A DNA stretch of 64,000 bases, from positions 12,434,076 to 12,498,075 of the forward strand of contig OU452229.1 of assembly GCA_911728455.2 (NCBI GenBank), given 5' to 3'. Shown piece after piece: positions 1-11,563 of this stretch; position 1 is the stretch's first letter, and each line of letters starts with the position of its first letter. Under the pieces are notes generated by a model. It was not told the DNA's origin. It worked only from the letters and a program-made list of their open reading frames with translations, and did no database searches. The translations under genes and the position numbers were made by a program. Source of the DNA: Marthasterias glacialis. Its lineage: Eukaryota > Echinodermata > Asteroidea > Forcipulatida > Asteriidae.

Positions 1-1289
1 ACATATGTGAAAATATTTAGAAAATAATGCCCGTCTATCACTGATTGTAAGGTGTCAGTTTCATATTTCTGTATCGAGGGAACACATTCTCTCCCACAGA
101 TAAAACGTAGAATGGAAAATATCTTGTGTTTGATTGGTGTATATAAAGTGAGCATTTTTGTGGCAGTAAATGCTTTAAGTTAACTTTTATCTCTCTTATT
201 TTCGTTTGTTCTTTTGGGGTTAGATTTTGCTGAATGCACCGAAAATGAAATTGGATACAACTGGGTGTCTTGCCCACTGGAAGTCTATTAGAAGTTATTT
301 TTTTTAAGAAACAAATGCATCTATTCTACACTACACATTCGTACATTGCACCTGTTTTGTGTGTTATACTTTTCAGGAGTCTCTCCAAGACGGAGACAAG
401 AAAGTCCTAGACCCAGACTAAAAACCTAAAGAACCCAGTGATGCCGAGACTGACCCCGTCAAAGATACTAACACCAAATTAACACTGACTGCTTTTAGGT
501 GTTACCAAACACCAGTGTTTCTGAGAACTGAGCGAGGTGGTCAACATTTAAACTATTAATGGAGGCAGCATTTACACAGTCTGCATGTCTGCATTCTTTC
601 AAGAATGCAGGCCTCACACAAAATGCGGTATAACTTCATCTACACATGCAAATTGTGAGACCTTGTTAATAGATGTCAAGGAAATAGCTCATGATTGACA
701 CAAAAATGAACATTTTCAATCACTCGATGTGGGGATATTGGCAAAAAAAGGTGAGCGAGTTGATCACTGAAAGTAGCGAGGCGGAACACCGCAAGTTTGA
801 GTAGACGGGGAACAACTGGTACAGCTATGTGTGGTTTAGCTATTTACACCAGTTGTGCTGTTTATTAACAAAATAAAATAAAAAAACACGAGTCTGCAAA
901 CAGACAGCGGCGAAACTTGGGTAAAAATTTTGGGAGAGCAGAAGGGGATGCATCTTTTTTTTTTCTTGGGGACACTTCTGGTCAATTAAAACTAGTTTCT
1001 GTTCTAGTTTTCACGAACAAGCCCTTACGTGCCCCCTTGGTTACCCCCACTGAACATAGAGCATGAATATACGGTACTTTTATCATAACATCGATGTTGG
1101 GCAACCACTATATACATGTATATGAGCCATTGCTCTTTACATCCCCGATGCAATTTCCGTGGGGGATCTCAATTTTCATTCCCAATGAGCATCAGTAGTG
1201 GCATGGGACACGGCTGGAATTTTTCCTGTATATGATCAATGAAAACTGCAGAAATCATCAAAATGAATACACATGTATGCTGTGATCGA
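1..1289. other. Non-coding AT-rich sequence
   Basis: I see no exon with splice signals, no RNA gene and no clear repeat. Open frames here are short and of unconstrained composition. A T-run lies near 954-964. Confidence 0.6.
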
Positions 1290-1650
1290 AATGTCTGCTT
1301 TAAAGACTGTAGGTACTTCCATTCCTTGCACAAATCAAGATATATGTAATACAACCAACCTGTGAAAAAGTAAGCTCATTTCGTTGTTTCGTTTGCAAGA
1401 AAACAGTTAAAATGCATTCAGCATTTGTGTACGCATTCCTATTAGGCAGAGTTTTCGTCTCACTGAGACGAAAACTGATTTTGGATCTTGCTTCATTTAT
1501 TATTTTAAAAATGATAACACTTCAGGCTGAAATATTGTAGGGAAAGCTTTCTACGATCTTTATCTTATCTTTATACCATGTAAGGTAGCCTATATGTAAA
1601 TCTGTGAACATGTATGTTTTTCTCCTTACCAATGTTGAGCTGGGGCTTTA
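1290..1650. repeat. Dispersed element, copy A of the CAGCTCAACATTG family
   Basis: About 360 bases align with 21106-21443. Shared landmarks in the same order are the CCATTC..TTGCA stretch, ACCAACCTGT, TTTCGTTGTTTC, a TTAGGCAGAG-like stretch, CACTTCAGGC and a 3' end reading TTACCAATGTTGA. The left terminal inverted repeat, visible in the other copy as CAGCTCAACATTG, is decayed here. It is probably a non-autonomous DNA transposon; the class is inferred. Confidence 0.65.
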
Positions 1651-2202
1651 ATATAAATGGACTTATTATCCGTAAACGACATACATGTATTTACACATAG
1701 CACGTATAATCAAACCTCTCGAGACTTCTTTCGATGGCATACTTTAAAATGATATGAATAATTTTTGCGACACTTGACACTCGGATCGTTTGATCTGTAA
1801 GCACTGAGTGTTCGCCATCGTTGATGTCATCAAACTCGGCACATTATGTTTTGAAATGTTATCTCTTAGTTTTGGTGCAAATGTGTACTCTTATCAGAGT
1901 CCACGGGGGAATAATAAACCAATCCAGTGACCCCACTTTAACTGAAAATCTACCCGAGTACGGCACACTCGGCGTCATCACTTGACCTCAGTCAAAACAC
2001 TTCAACGGTGTCTACTATTCGAGATAATACACTTATTTTTTTATGTACTACGTGATCTTCATCGAAATGTATTTTTTACCCCCGTGCAAAGTTTTGTCTT
2101 TACAGTATTGCCTTCACGTTTGAAACGAAAGAACCATGTTGTGAAACCATTTTAATGAAATCTAAAGATACTTGTCAATGAAACCGATGAATACTGATGT
2201 GA

Positions 2203-2625
2203 AGTGCCTGCAGCATCGTAGTCCCGTACGCGCAAAGAAATCAAGGCTGAGCAAAACAATCGGTGTATACAATCATGTACATTATTTTGCACATGAGCAG
2301 TGGCGTAACTAACGGGGGCGGGTGCCCCCCGCCCCGCCCCCTCCCATTTTAAATCTGGATTTTTGAGATTAAGAATTACCAGAATAAAATGTTACATTTT
2401 TGAGCTTACTAATTTCAGTGTTTTTAAAACTATTTTTTATTATTTACACGCAGAATGTATTTTGTTTTACCTCGCTGAAAGGGGGCTTGTTTAGGAAAAA
2501 TACGAACGGAAACTACAGTTTTTAACCTATTTACGGCGCTGCCTACAGCATCGTAGGCCCAAACAAAATCAAGGCTGAACAAATAATCAGTGTATACAAT
2601 CAGTGTACATTATTTTGCACATGAG
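2203..2625 (+). repeat. Direct duplication of about 90 bp
   Basis: The segment 2203-2297 recurs at 2538-2625 in the same orientation. Both share GCATCGTAG, ATCAAGGCTGA, GTGTATACAATCA and ATTATTTTGCACATGAG in order. The spacer starts with AGTGGCGTAAC, the same end sequence as the hAT-like elements at 8127 and 42481. A transposon insertion may therefore have accompanied the duplication. Confidence 0.7.
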
Positions 2626-4908
2626 ATGCGAAAGGAATCAACTCATCTATAGAATGAAGGAACCCCTACGTAATCAGATGGAATAGCGGCGTAGCTACGG
2701 GGTGGAGCAAAGGCACACATTTCCAGTCCCCTACCCCTTGAAGAAATACAGATATATGTAATTCATCAAAAAAAAACGATACTGCAGAATTCAAACAACC
2801 AAATGATAGGTTTTAGTGATCGTATAGTCGTCCATTATATTAATGTTTTTTTTCGGATTATTTTAAGCATCAACACACACGCCATGGCAAAATAATCCTG
2901 GAGTAGCAGAGCCATTATTGCCGTCTCGTGAATACTCAGTAGATGTCAAATTATTGGCTCGTTAGATCCAAGTTTGCCTTATACTCCACGATGATAACCC
3001 ACTCTCCCAGACAGCAATCCAGCCTGGTATTAACCTCCCATTAGCTAGATTACAAACACTGACAATATACTCGTAGTAAGCCTTGGGCTGAAAGATGCCA
3101 CTTTCCAATAGGCCTACATGTACTAAGCTTTCATCTCATAAAAAAGAAGCTCACTGGACATATGCATAATGTTTTTATGCAGCAAGGCTTCACTGAGCCT
3201 GCTGGCGTATCTGCACTTCACAGAAATGACAAAACAAAATTTCTAGCGCAGCGCCTGTCGCAACAATTTGAAAAATGGGTTTTGATAGGGACTTGCAATC
3301 TGTTTCGAGGTGAAATTTAGTTTTTGTGCTAATAACCAATTTTGTAATATTGATCCCAGACGGGAATACCATTTGAATGCAAGTTAACAAATTAAACAAA
3401 CAATTTGTTTATGCATGTATCGTTAAGTTATAGTTTATTTCAAGTATATATTAATGTTACACAGGATCTAGAAACAATGTACATTTTTTACCGTAAATAA
3501 ATTATGTAGGACACAACAATACATACATCTGGTTTAAAATGTATTACATCGAGGCATTTTTATACTGGTATAAAATGTCATTAATATTGGTAAATACTTT
3601 TTTCACAGCAAAACAACAAACACTCAACACCTGGTTTAACCAATATGGAGGTTTTGGCAGGTATCCATGGTGAAGCCATCTTCTATTTGCAACTGTGTCA
3701 CCAAAACGAGGCTTGGAGGAAATAGTCTGGTCCTTTTTAGTGATGGGAGAATTATAACCATAATATAAAGAAAATCTGACAAGGATTATGGCATTGTGAT
3801 TTTGCTGTTAGATCACCGAAAACGTTCAAAACATACAAAAATAAATTATAAATTTATCGTAATGGTCTTGAGAAAAAAATTTTAATTATAAAGCAGTTGC
3901 TTCTCTGTTTTTGGTCCAACCTTTTTTTGAATTTGAACAATGTATGCTGCTGCCACTATTGGCCCTTTGCACGACGCGGAACGCCCCTCTGCGCCTACAG
4001 TTTCCGCCATTTTGGAAGTCACTTCCTTTGCGTACATCATTTTTGACTCCCAAAACGGCGGACAAGATAGGCGCGTGTAAGCGTAAACCATTTGGGGTTT
4101 TCGTTTAAACGAAAAAAGAGAAAAAGAGCTATTTTTTTTTTTTTTTCATTTTTAATTGATTTGACATTTTGAACAAGTTATGTAAAACAAGGTCCTGCGC
4201 ATGCGTCCAATTACATGTGCACGTTTATTTTACATTCTATCAGTTATGTTATTTCATAGTGTATGTTGAATGAAATTATAAACCGTAGCACCAGTTGCAT
4301 TTTACAGTGGCACACTGCCACTTGACTTCACGAGGAAACAGGCACTGTGTATTATCTACATACGGCATTTACATATTTGATTATTTGCATTCATAGACGA
4401 AACAAAAGTGCATGTTGTAATCTATTTCAGGATATACATTCGTAAAAAATAAATTATAGAACTATTTCCCACCATACGCATTATTAGTAAATGATCACCA
4501 GATATCTAAACATTGTGATTTGATATATTTATGTACAATTAAACAAAATATTTACCAAGTGCAGTATTTATTGCACTGATGTATAAACATCTCCATATTG
4601 TAAAGTGCGTTAAATTGCGCATGGCTGTCATTTTATTTTAGTAAAGTATTTCACTGCACAACGAGGCTATAAATACACACACACTCACACATTGTCGACC
4701 CGGTAAATCGAGGTCTTCTCATTGTTCTCTCACAATGTTTGGATTTCTTTTGGTGACGTTCCTGATGTTTTTGTAAACAATTCAAACCGATTACATTCTT
4801 TTGCCGGACCTCTTTTGTTCAAGTCCTCAATGTCAACGGGTAGAAAAGCCCACACCAACACCCCCGCCCACTAAACTTTCTTTCTTGTGTTAAAATTTAA
4901 AGTTATCC

Positions 4909-4914
4909 TTTATT
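4909..4914 (-). terminator. Candidate poly(A) signal for the NDUFA4-like gene
   Basis: An exact AATAAA reads on the minus strand about 500 bases beyond the stop codon at 5416-5418. It is a plausible polyadenylation signal by position only; no cleavage-site evidence is visible. Confidence 0.25.
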
Positions 4915-5073
4915 TTCTCTCATTCACATTAATGCAACTTGAGCGAGTCTGGAAGAGGAAATAGTCTGGCGCCTTGTACAGTTATTATTCATGATTGCTT
5001 GTGCATGATAGGAAACGAGACAAAATGGTGGACGAGAAAGGTCTATGGGGTTAAATAAGGCTCCGAATCTAAA

Positions 5074-5280
5074 CTGTGTCCGAATTCATGGCTTCGGCAG
5101 TGGCTATGGTCACAAGTCTTATTCTTCAATGTCGTAGATGTAGCCAACGGCCATAGCCGTAAATCTGCATAAATTTCGGTTCTGTTGGTGACCGAAATGA
5201 CGGCTTCGCCTGCATTTACGGCCAAAATGTCAAATTCTGTTTAGCAACTGCAGCCAATGACACCAGCCACAACCGAAGAC
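5074..5280. repeat. Diverged member of the 'GTGTCCGAATT / GCCGTAGCC' MITE family
   Basis: It starts with CTGTGTCCGAATT, followed by GGCTTCGGCAGTGGCTATGG and GGCCATAGCCGTAAA. The same words occur at 38891-39011, 50035-50168 and 53036-53171. The right end is not clear. It lies just beyond the stop codon of the NDUFA4-like gene, so it may sit in that gene's 3' UTR. Confidence 0.5.
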
Positions 5281-5415
5281 AGTCTAATCAGAATACTGAT
5301 GATGTTTTAAACAAAACTTCTTATGGTTTAAAAGTCGTGCGCGTGTGCGATCAAGGTATATATAGCATAATGAAAGAAAATGGCGGCCTTATTATATCAG
5401 GTGCGGTTGTTTCGC

Positions 5416-5493
5416 TTACTTTGCAGATCCGATCTCCCTCTTCAGCTTCTCGATGGCTGGGTTGACTTTGTATTCCTGGTGCAGGGTTAAGAG
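5416..5493 (-). CDS. NDUFA4-like gene, terminal coding exon 3
   Basis: The acceptor is gatgctttag. It encodes LLTLHQEYKVNPAIEKLKRE then IGSAK and stops at TAA (5416-5418). The amphipathic, lysine-rich end matches the family's C-terminal segment in length and character. Confidence 0.82.
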   Translation of the reverse strand, partial: LLTLHQEYKVNPAIEKLKREIGSAK

Positions 5494-8400
5494 CTAAAGC
5501 ATCAAGAAAAAAAACAAAATCAAAGCATATTTTGTCAGGATTGGGTCACATTTATAAGCTTTTGAATAATTTCATGTGGCAATAATGGAACAGGGTTTGC
5601 GGTGATACCATGTTATTTATGAAACCTCCCTGGAAAACAGCGCATACTGTTCGATATGTTCAGAACCAGTTCTAAGAACAACAGATATTAGACTATTCCA
5701 AAAAGAGAGATTTCACGTGGTGTCACTGCAAACCTTTTCCTTATCTTTTTTAAGCTTTACGACAACAGCAACAAAACAAAATCAAAAAACGACACATGTC
5801 ATTTTAGGAGAAACAATCCCCGATTTTAGTCTCTCTTTACAAAAGAAAATGCACGTCACGACGAAAGGCATTAACGAAATGGATAATACAAGTTTTGAGC
5901 GATAAATTAAAAGTTAATATAACTCATTAAAAACTTTTGAAAAGTAAGGATTGTTTTTATAAATATCAAACCATTAAGCCCGAAAAAATGTAATGTTAAA
6001 AATACCACTTCAGGGGCCCTTTATAGGTATACCGGTATGTGACTGATGTGGGTTTTCTTTTTTGTATGTGTGTGGGTTTTTTTTGTGTTTTTCTTTTTTT
6101 GGGGGGGTGCATTCATTCCTATCCTTCGTAAACAGTTCTGAGTGAAATCGTCAAACAATAAAGGGATTCATTCAGTTCAGTTGTTGGTGATTCCAACAAA
6201 ACACCAAATAATTGTTGGTTTTGTGCGCGTTATATCCTTAATAGGCCTCTTCCAAGTCGGCAAATCGAACAGACTATTGGAAACAGTTTTCCCGCTGCAC
6301 ATAACATTATTTCAAATCAAAAAATATATAGTTGTATATATATATATTTACAGTGCTAAGCTTCCATGCATATCAAAAATCGTTAAAGGGACACTGGCTC
6401 CAAATCTCTGGAAAATTTACTGTTTGGAATTGCTCCTTTTTTAAGACTTGTTCATGCAAACACATCAGTGTAGGCCTATTGTGATTAGTGAGTAGTGATT
6501 CAAAAAACATAAATTTGCCTCTTGGAAGTACAACTAGCGGAACCACTGTCTACATAGAAACATACGGTCGGCCATTTTGTGGAGTAAAACAAAATGATTC
6601 TATACAAAATGGCGTTCCGTGTTCTGTCACGAAATTAAACAAAAAACACACCATTTCAAGGGATATTTATGTAAATCGTTACATGCTACTTTTAAAATAT
6701 CTTTCCAACCATATTCATTCCATAACAAACGCTTTTTTATAGCCCAAAAGCGCCCAATCCAAAGGCAACGTTCCCTTAAACAATGATTTTGTTTTCTTTT
6801 CGACCATTAACCAATTATGCCCTTAAATTGTAATATATACCGGTACCCAAAGATATATTTTGCAAGCATTTTTTCCATTACGGAAACGAGTTCAGTATTT
6901 GTTCACACTAATCCAAACACATTCACTATAAACGTGCGTCTCTCTAATTCAAGGAAACATATTAACCACTTCAACGTCACATTCTTTACACGTCTATTTA
7001 TAATAAATTATTTGATGTAAAAATGTTACATTTTTAGGTCAAAGGCGCCGCAGGTTTGCGAAGCATTCGCCGCCGTGGGTGCACCGTCAAATGCCAAGCA
7101 TTGTTAGGACACGAATTAAAAGCGCTGGGTTCAAAATGTCGAATATCAATCATTAACATTGCAAATGATTTTCATGAAGTGGGGGTGGAAAGGTTGCGCA
7201 TTGTGGGTGTCGAGTACTGTGGTCCAGTTGAGTATTTTGAAAGATACGATTCAGGTTGCTGCATAATAGGTGCTGCTATGTAAACAGTTTTTTTCACTAC
7301 AATTACAAAGGGGAATGTTGGTGTGATATTTTGTAGATTAAATAAAATGGTTGATGAGTTGGCATTTTTAGGGAAAACGAATAATCAGTTATCGCCTGAA
7401 GTCGTTTTGTGACAGTTTCAATTTACATTAACGGAGCGAAGTACTTTGCAGGCCACATCGCCTCAGAGTGAAGATAGCAAAGAAATAAGGAATTCTCATT
7501 CTTTTTCGAAATATATTTGAGTGTTGTGATAAACGTAAATTATGTTTAAACAAAAGTACAGACACTTTAATTTTCGAAAACACGTTATATGACGAACTTT
7601 TGAAACAGCCACAATGGGTTTAAATTTGGTTTCGATTTACATGTGGCTTCAGTGAAATGAGTTGAGTTCCCCCCCCCCCTGTCTCTGTCTTTTCTTCTTC
7701 TCTTTTTTCATCAAAGAACGCCCAATTGAACGAGTCCCAGTTTAATTGGAACAAATGCGTGAATCAAGTTTTAAAAGAATAGGCCGCGTAGGATTTAAAA
7801 AAAATCGGTTGGTTTTCTGATTATTACAAATCACGTATGATGCCTTTAATAAAATTACAACATCTGCGTTTCCAAGCTGTCCTTGTAGATTCATATTCTT
7901 CAAGCAGTTTTTCTAGGTTAATACTTCGGGGTGCTTTTCACACCCCAAACCAACGAGGTTTAGGACTGGGATCGTCTCTTAGCACCGTGCCTCCCCACCC
8001 CCACCCCCCTCGGGCAAATGCTTTTCTTGGAAATAACGTCTCTTGGTGCCGTCGTTTTGTCCAACTATCTTATATTATTTGAAATGTTTGCTTTGAGTTC
8101 TTGAGAAAACAGAGGATTCCTGCGCTCAGTGGCGGAACCGGGGGGGGGGGGGGGCCTGAGGTCCCCTCTCCCCCTGCCTAGAATCCCCCCCCCCACACCC
8201 ACCCACATGAGATCGAAATGCACAAAATGCATGGTTCGATACATTAAATAGCCCCCCCCCCCCCAATTTATGTCTTTGTCCCTGCTAGCCCCCAACCTAC
8301 CTCCGCCCCTAAAATGAAAAATGTCTGGTTTCACCACTGCCCGCGCTTCCCTAGACTTGTGGACAAGTCGTTAAATGGGTGTCGCAATGATAGCGTAATG

Positions 8401-10610
8401 GCTCTCAGGTACAATCGCGTAACTGCTGTTCTCGCGATATTGCTGCTCCCGCGAGACTTCTGCTCTCTCGACAGTAGTTGGGAGCTATATAATCTCGCGA
8501 GAGCAGTATGGGCGCCTTAGAGCCGTTATGCTCACCGAGACAAAGATTCAACGACTTGTCCACAAGTCTAGCGCTGCCGTTGGAAATCAACGAGGCCTTA
8601 ACTTTCGCTAACCCTCGATGTGAGATGACATCAATCACAAAATGTCTAAATAATCTGCCTCAGGTACAAAGATCAGATCATCAATCTAAACATCTATGCC
8701 AGTTGAGAAAAGAAGCAGAGCTTGGCGAGCCAGTTTTATTTACATGGTGGTGAACAAATCTATTTTTATCTATCCATGCTTTCATAAAAACCCTTCATTT
8801 TTTTAAATCTGTGTCTAAACAAACCTACCTGCATGAATATTAATGTCCTATACTTGGACCTTCAGTACACTTATTTGCATCTAAATACGGCTAACGCGTA
8901 AACAGATATATTAGACCTAGACCTTCAGCAGTATTTGCAAACTATGTACTGATCGAACACGTAAAAACTATTTTTAATATCGTAGCTTGTTTTTTAGTTT
9001 TTTAATGATACCATCGGTGTGATATCAGAGACCGTCTATTACCGTCTGAATTATTCCCGTGTGCTGAGAGATTTTCTTCTGACACTCGACTTCTTATTTC
9101 GATTTACCATGAAATCCGAATAAGCACTTATAAGTGGGGAAAGGGGGTAAACATAACAAAATTATTCGGTGTTCTCTGTAAAACGCGACCATGCACCCCC
9201 ACCACCACCACCACAGTGATAATTTCACAGTTGGATTATTATGGTGTGTTTATTGAAAACTAGAGGGTTGTAATGATTACTCTTCCAAAAACATGATAAT
9301 GGTGTAGTTGTAAGTCTGATAACTTATATAATCTTCATGTAAATTTAGTTTTAATTTATCTTTCATATATCAAAAACATATAGGCCTTACTCCTGTTGAC
9401 ACCTTTTTGGTGTTGTGAATTTACCTTTTGTCGTTTTTCGGGATCGATTTTCTCCCAAGGTCTTGGATTTGAATTCTTGAATAAGCTGAAAAAGAAAGAA
9501 AAAATTGTGTTTATTTATTATTTATTTTTTATTTCCTTTGGAAACCAGGGGAAAACACCTGACGTCATGAATATTTTTAAAGGTGAATCTTGAAGTGTAA
9601 CATTGTAAAGAAAAGGGAGAGCGGCTACTTAAAATAAAAGTTTTAAAACGTACTCTTGTAAAATACTCATCAAAAACGTAATGCTTTGACAGTTTGTTAA
9701 TTGTTACTTTTAAAGTTGCTATTTCATCAAGCTTGCCCCGAAAAACTCATGAAGCTAATCCTGACCTTTGAATAACGCTATAGCCGTGTATGAATAACAA
9801 CCCCAGCCAATGATGACACAGTCATGCTCCTTAAAGGGACACATTGCCTTCAAATCTGTTTAACGTTTGCTGTTTGGAATTGCTCCGTGACCCTTTTTAA
9901 GAGTTGTTCATGCAATAAAACACACACAGTGTGTTGTAATTTGTGAGTAGTAATTCAAAAACATAAATTTGCCTCTGGAAATACAACAAGAGAAAACTCT
10001 ACACTGAAAAATACGGTCCGCCATTTGGTGGCGTCCAAAATTTGGTTCCGCGAATGGCAGACCATGTTCTGTCACAAAATTAAACAAAACCACACATTTT
10101 CAAGGGATATTTTTGCGAATCATTATTTTCTTCTTTTCAAATATCTTTCCAACCATCTTCATGCTATAACGAATGCTTGTTTTATCCCAAAAGCGCCCAA
10201 TTCGAAGGCAATGTGTCCCTTTAACAGTGAGTTCGCCCCTCTCCATTGTTGGCTTCCATTTTTTTAAGCCCCAAAGTGTGCCGAAGGTATAAAAAAATTA
10301 AAAAATACTGGAAAACCGCTACTAGCCCCGTGAACCACATCCTTTCAGGTGCCTGGACAATTTTTATTGCCATTTCGCTTTATAAACAATCCAGACTATA
10401 CCAGTAAATAATTCCTATTACCTCGTAAAATTTACCCAGAAATGGCATTTTATTTATCAAGCAATTTAAATCATTTTGCACTCACGCTACATCAGGCTTC
10501 TTCAAAATACTGTAGGTTCCGAAGCTGGTTGCTAGGACGCAAACAACGCCAGTAATAAGGACTAGAGGAGACAACTGCCAGACGAAATCAATCAAAAATT
10601 TAGTGGTCAT
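5416..10610 (-). CDS. NDUFA4 / C15orf48 (NMES1)-like mitochondrial complex IV-associated subunit, 3 exons
   Basis: The spliced CDS joins 10610-10486, 9485-9425 and 5493-5416 to give 87 residues (81-83 is usual). Phases agree: exon 1 ends GAT GTA GC with donor gtgagt, exon 2 starts with the missing C after tttttcag, and exon 2 ends in phase 0 with donor gtaaat. The protein has a hydrophobic segment at residues 14-35 (SPLVLITGVVCVLATSFGTY). It then has SILKKPDVA, an NPRPWEKIDPEKRQK stretch and a charged C-terminus ending GSAK. The family hallmark is a single N-terminal membrane helix, then a DV..NPxPW motif and a short matrix or intermembrane tail. The wording PWEKIDP..RQKLLTL looks closer to the C15orf48/NMES1 branch than to NDUFA4 itself; that is from memory. 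The family acts in the inner mitochondrial membrane on cytochrome c oxidase. Introns are 1.0 and 3.9 kb and carry MITEs. Confidence 0.85.
6383..6779. mobile_element. MITE bounded by TTAA, copy 1
   Basis: Its ends read TTAAAGGGACAC and, inverted, GGCAACGTTCCCTTAA. Internal words CTGTTTGGAATTGCTCC, AAATATCTTTCCAACCAT and AAAAGCGCCCAATCC also occur in the copy at 9831-10224. TTAA at both ends is the target-site signature of piggyBac-type transposases, so this is probably a piggyBac-mobilised MITE (inference). Confidence 0.8.
8127..8339. mobile_element. hAT-like MITE with 8-bp target-site duplication
   Basis: Its ends are CAGTGGCGGAACC and, inverted, GGTTTCACCACTG. It is flanked by CCTGCGCT on the left (8119-8126) and CCCGCGCT on the right (8340-8347), an 8-bp duplication with one mismatch as expected of hAT elements. 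Inside are a run of 15 G and several C-runs. A second member lies at 42481-42811. Confidence 0.72.
8351..8571. mobile_element. Inverted-repeat element with long arms and TCTCGCGAGA-type motifs
   Basis: Terminal arms CTAGACTTGTGGACAAGTCG and its near-exact reverse complement at 8550-8571 enclose about 180 bp. The arms extend inward (GCGTAATGGCTCT against AGAGCCGTTATGC). The centre carries TCTCGCGAGAGCAG and CCCGCGAGA. It begins only four bases after the target duplication of the hAT-like element. Confidence 0.72.
9425..9485 (-). CDS. NDUFA4-like gene, coding exon 2
   Basis: This 61-bp exon has a strong acceptor (ctttctttttcag) and donor (AAG|gtaaat). It encodes LFKNSNPRPWEKIDPEKRQK, the most family-specific part of the protein, with the conserved NPxPW. 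Confidence 0.85.
9831..10224. mobile_element. MITE bounded by TTAA, copy 2
   Basis: It starts TTAAAGGGACACATTGCCTT and ends with the reverse complement AAGGCAATGTGTCCCTTTAA, giving a terminal inverted repeat of about 23 bases. It lies in intron 1 of the NDUFA4-like gene and is the best preserved of three related copies in the window (with 6383-6779 and a shorter relative at 56554-56777). Confidence 0.85.
10486..10610 (-). CDS. NDUFA4-like gene, coding exon 1
   Basis: It encodes MTTKFLIDFVWQLSPLVLIT and onward through SILKKPDV plus two bases of an Ala codon. The start chosen is the only ATG in this frame before the membrane helix. The frame stays open upstream to a TGA near 10710, but only GTG codons are found there. 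A basic or short N-terminus before the helix fits the family, which has no cleaved presequence. The donor GC|gtgagt is good. Confidence 0.85.
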
Positions 10611-10645
10611 TATATTGAAGCATTGGATGAATATACCGAGTACAT
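10610..10645 (-). promoter_or_regulatory. Upstream ORF whose stop overlaps the NDUFA4-like start codon (TAATG)
   Basis: An 11-codon frame (MYSVYSSNASI, then TAA) ends with its last A serving as the first base of the main ATG. If it is transcribed as 5' UTR, ribosomes finishing it would stand exactly on the main start, which favours reinitiation. Its functional role is inference. Confidence 0.4.
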
Positions 10646-11563
10646 CACGGACCCCCTTGTTCACGTGGGAGTCTTGATTGTAATTTATGAGAGCTTCTCA
10701 CAGGGTTCAATTTATTTCACAGAAAGCTTTCAGGGACACAATACGGTGCGAAGCGAGTTGCTTATCTCAAACGATTATTGTATACAACTTTTATAAAATA
10801 CAATAAGTCACGTAAAAACCGTCCCGATAATAATATCAAGACAAAGACTCAAACAACAAGTTAATAATAATTGTAGGGACTATTGTTTAAAAAAAAATGG
10901 ATAATGAAAATATCACATAATTATGTCGTTGTTGGTGCTGCTTTTGTTCATATTATTATTATTCTCATTATTTATTCGTCATCATTATACATATAAAAAC
11001 AAGAACAAGGCAAAGTTATTGATGACACGAGCTAAAACAATGGAAACTAAATCTCTGACGCCCTAAGGCATTTAGCTCCAGATAAACAAGGCGTATAAAA
11101 CGAAAGATTAAAATTCAATAAATTAACTATATACAAATAGAATTTATATAAAAGTGATAACAGTTTTGAAAGAACAAAAATAGTATAAAAGAGGCAACAT
11201 GTACATAAATTTAAACAAACATTACAAAATACGAATAGTTGAAATAAACAACAATAATACCAATAAAAAAAAGCCAGGCAACTAACAGGAACTTAATATA
11301 AACTACCATTACATTTTTTTTATAAAAAGCTACGGAAGTCTGTAAATGGCTGCTTTTAAGCTTGTTCGTCCAACGTAGACATTTGCAATAAAACAAGATC
11401 TAGCCTATACGGAGCTGGTTGGGTATAGGTCATCCCAAAGTCTGGGAAATGCATGAACTGGAGAGTGTGGTGCAAAAATAAAACCCTTGAGCTTGAGCTG
11501 CAAAGGGCAGGTTTTTTTCATGTGGTATGTCCGTTTAACAATTTCACTTGATTAGCAGTAACG

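Larger units (their letters stand above)
1651..5073. other. Non-coding stretch with a short direct duplication
   Basis: No convincing gene is seen. It contains a duplicated segment (2203-2297 and 2538-2625) and a GC-rich patch at 2311-2343. A second patch at 3985-4075 has an AAAATGGCGG motif on the minus strand but no supported exon. Confidence 0.55.
5494..9424 (-). other. Intron 2 of the NDUFA4-like gene
   Basis: This 3.9-kb intron holds a TTAA-bounded MITE (6383-6779), an hAT-like MITE (8127-8339) and an inverted-repeat element (8351-8571). It also has a C-run at 7670-7679, a G-run at 8140-8154 and a short CAC repeat near 9199-9213. Open frames inside, such as 7056-7283, lack splice support. 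Confidence 0.7.

Noticed and set aside
3882..4091. Minus-strand ATG in an AAAATGGCGG context (MAETVGAEGRSASCKG)
   Set aside because: Promoter-like motif, but the frame ends after 42 codons without a donor and has no recognisable product; could be chance.
7056..7283. 75-codon plus-strand frame (RSIRRRGCTVKCQALL onward)
   Set aside because: Inside intron 2 of the NDUFA4-like gene, no acceptor or donor, no domain.
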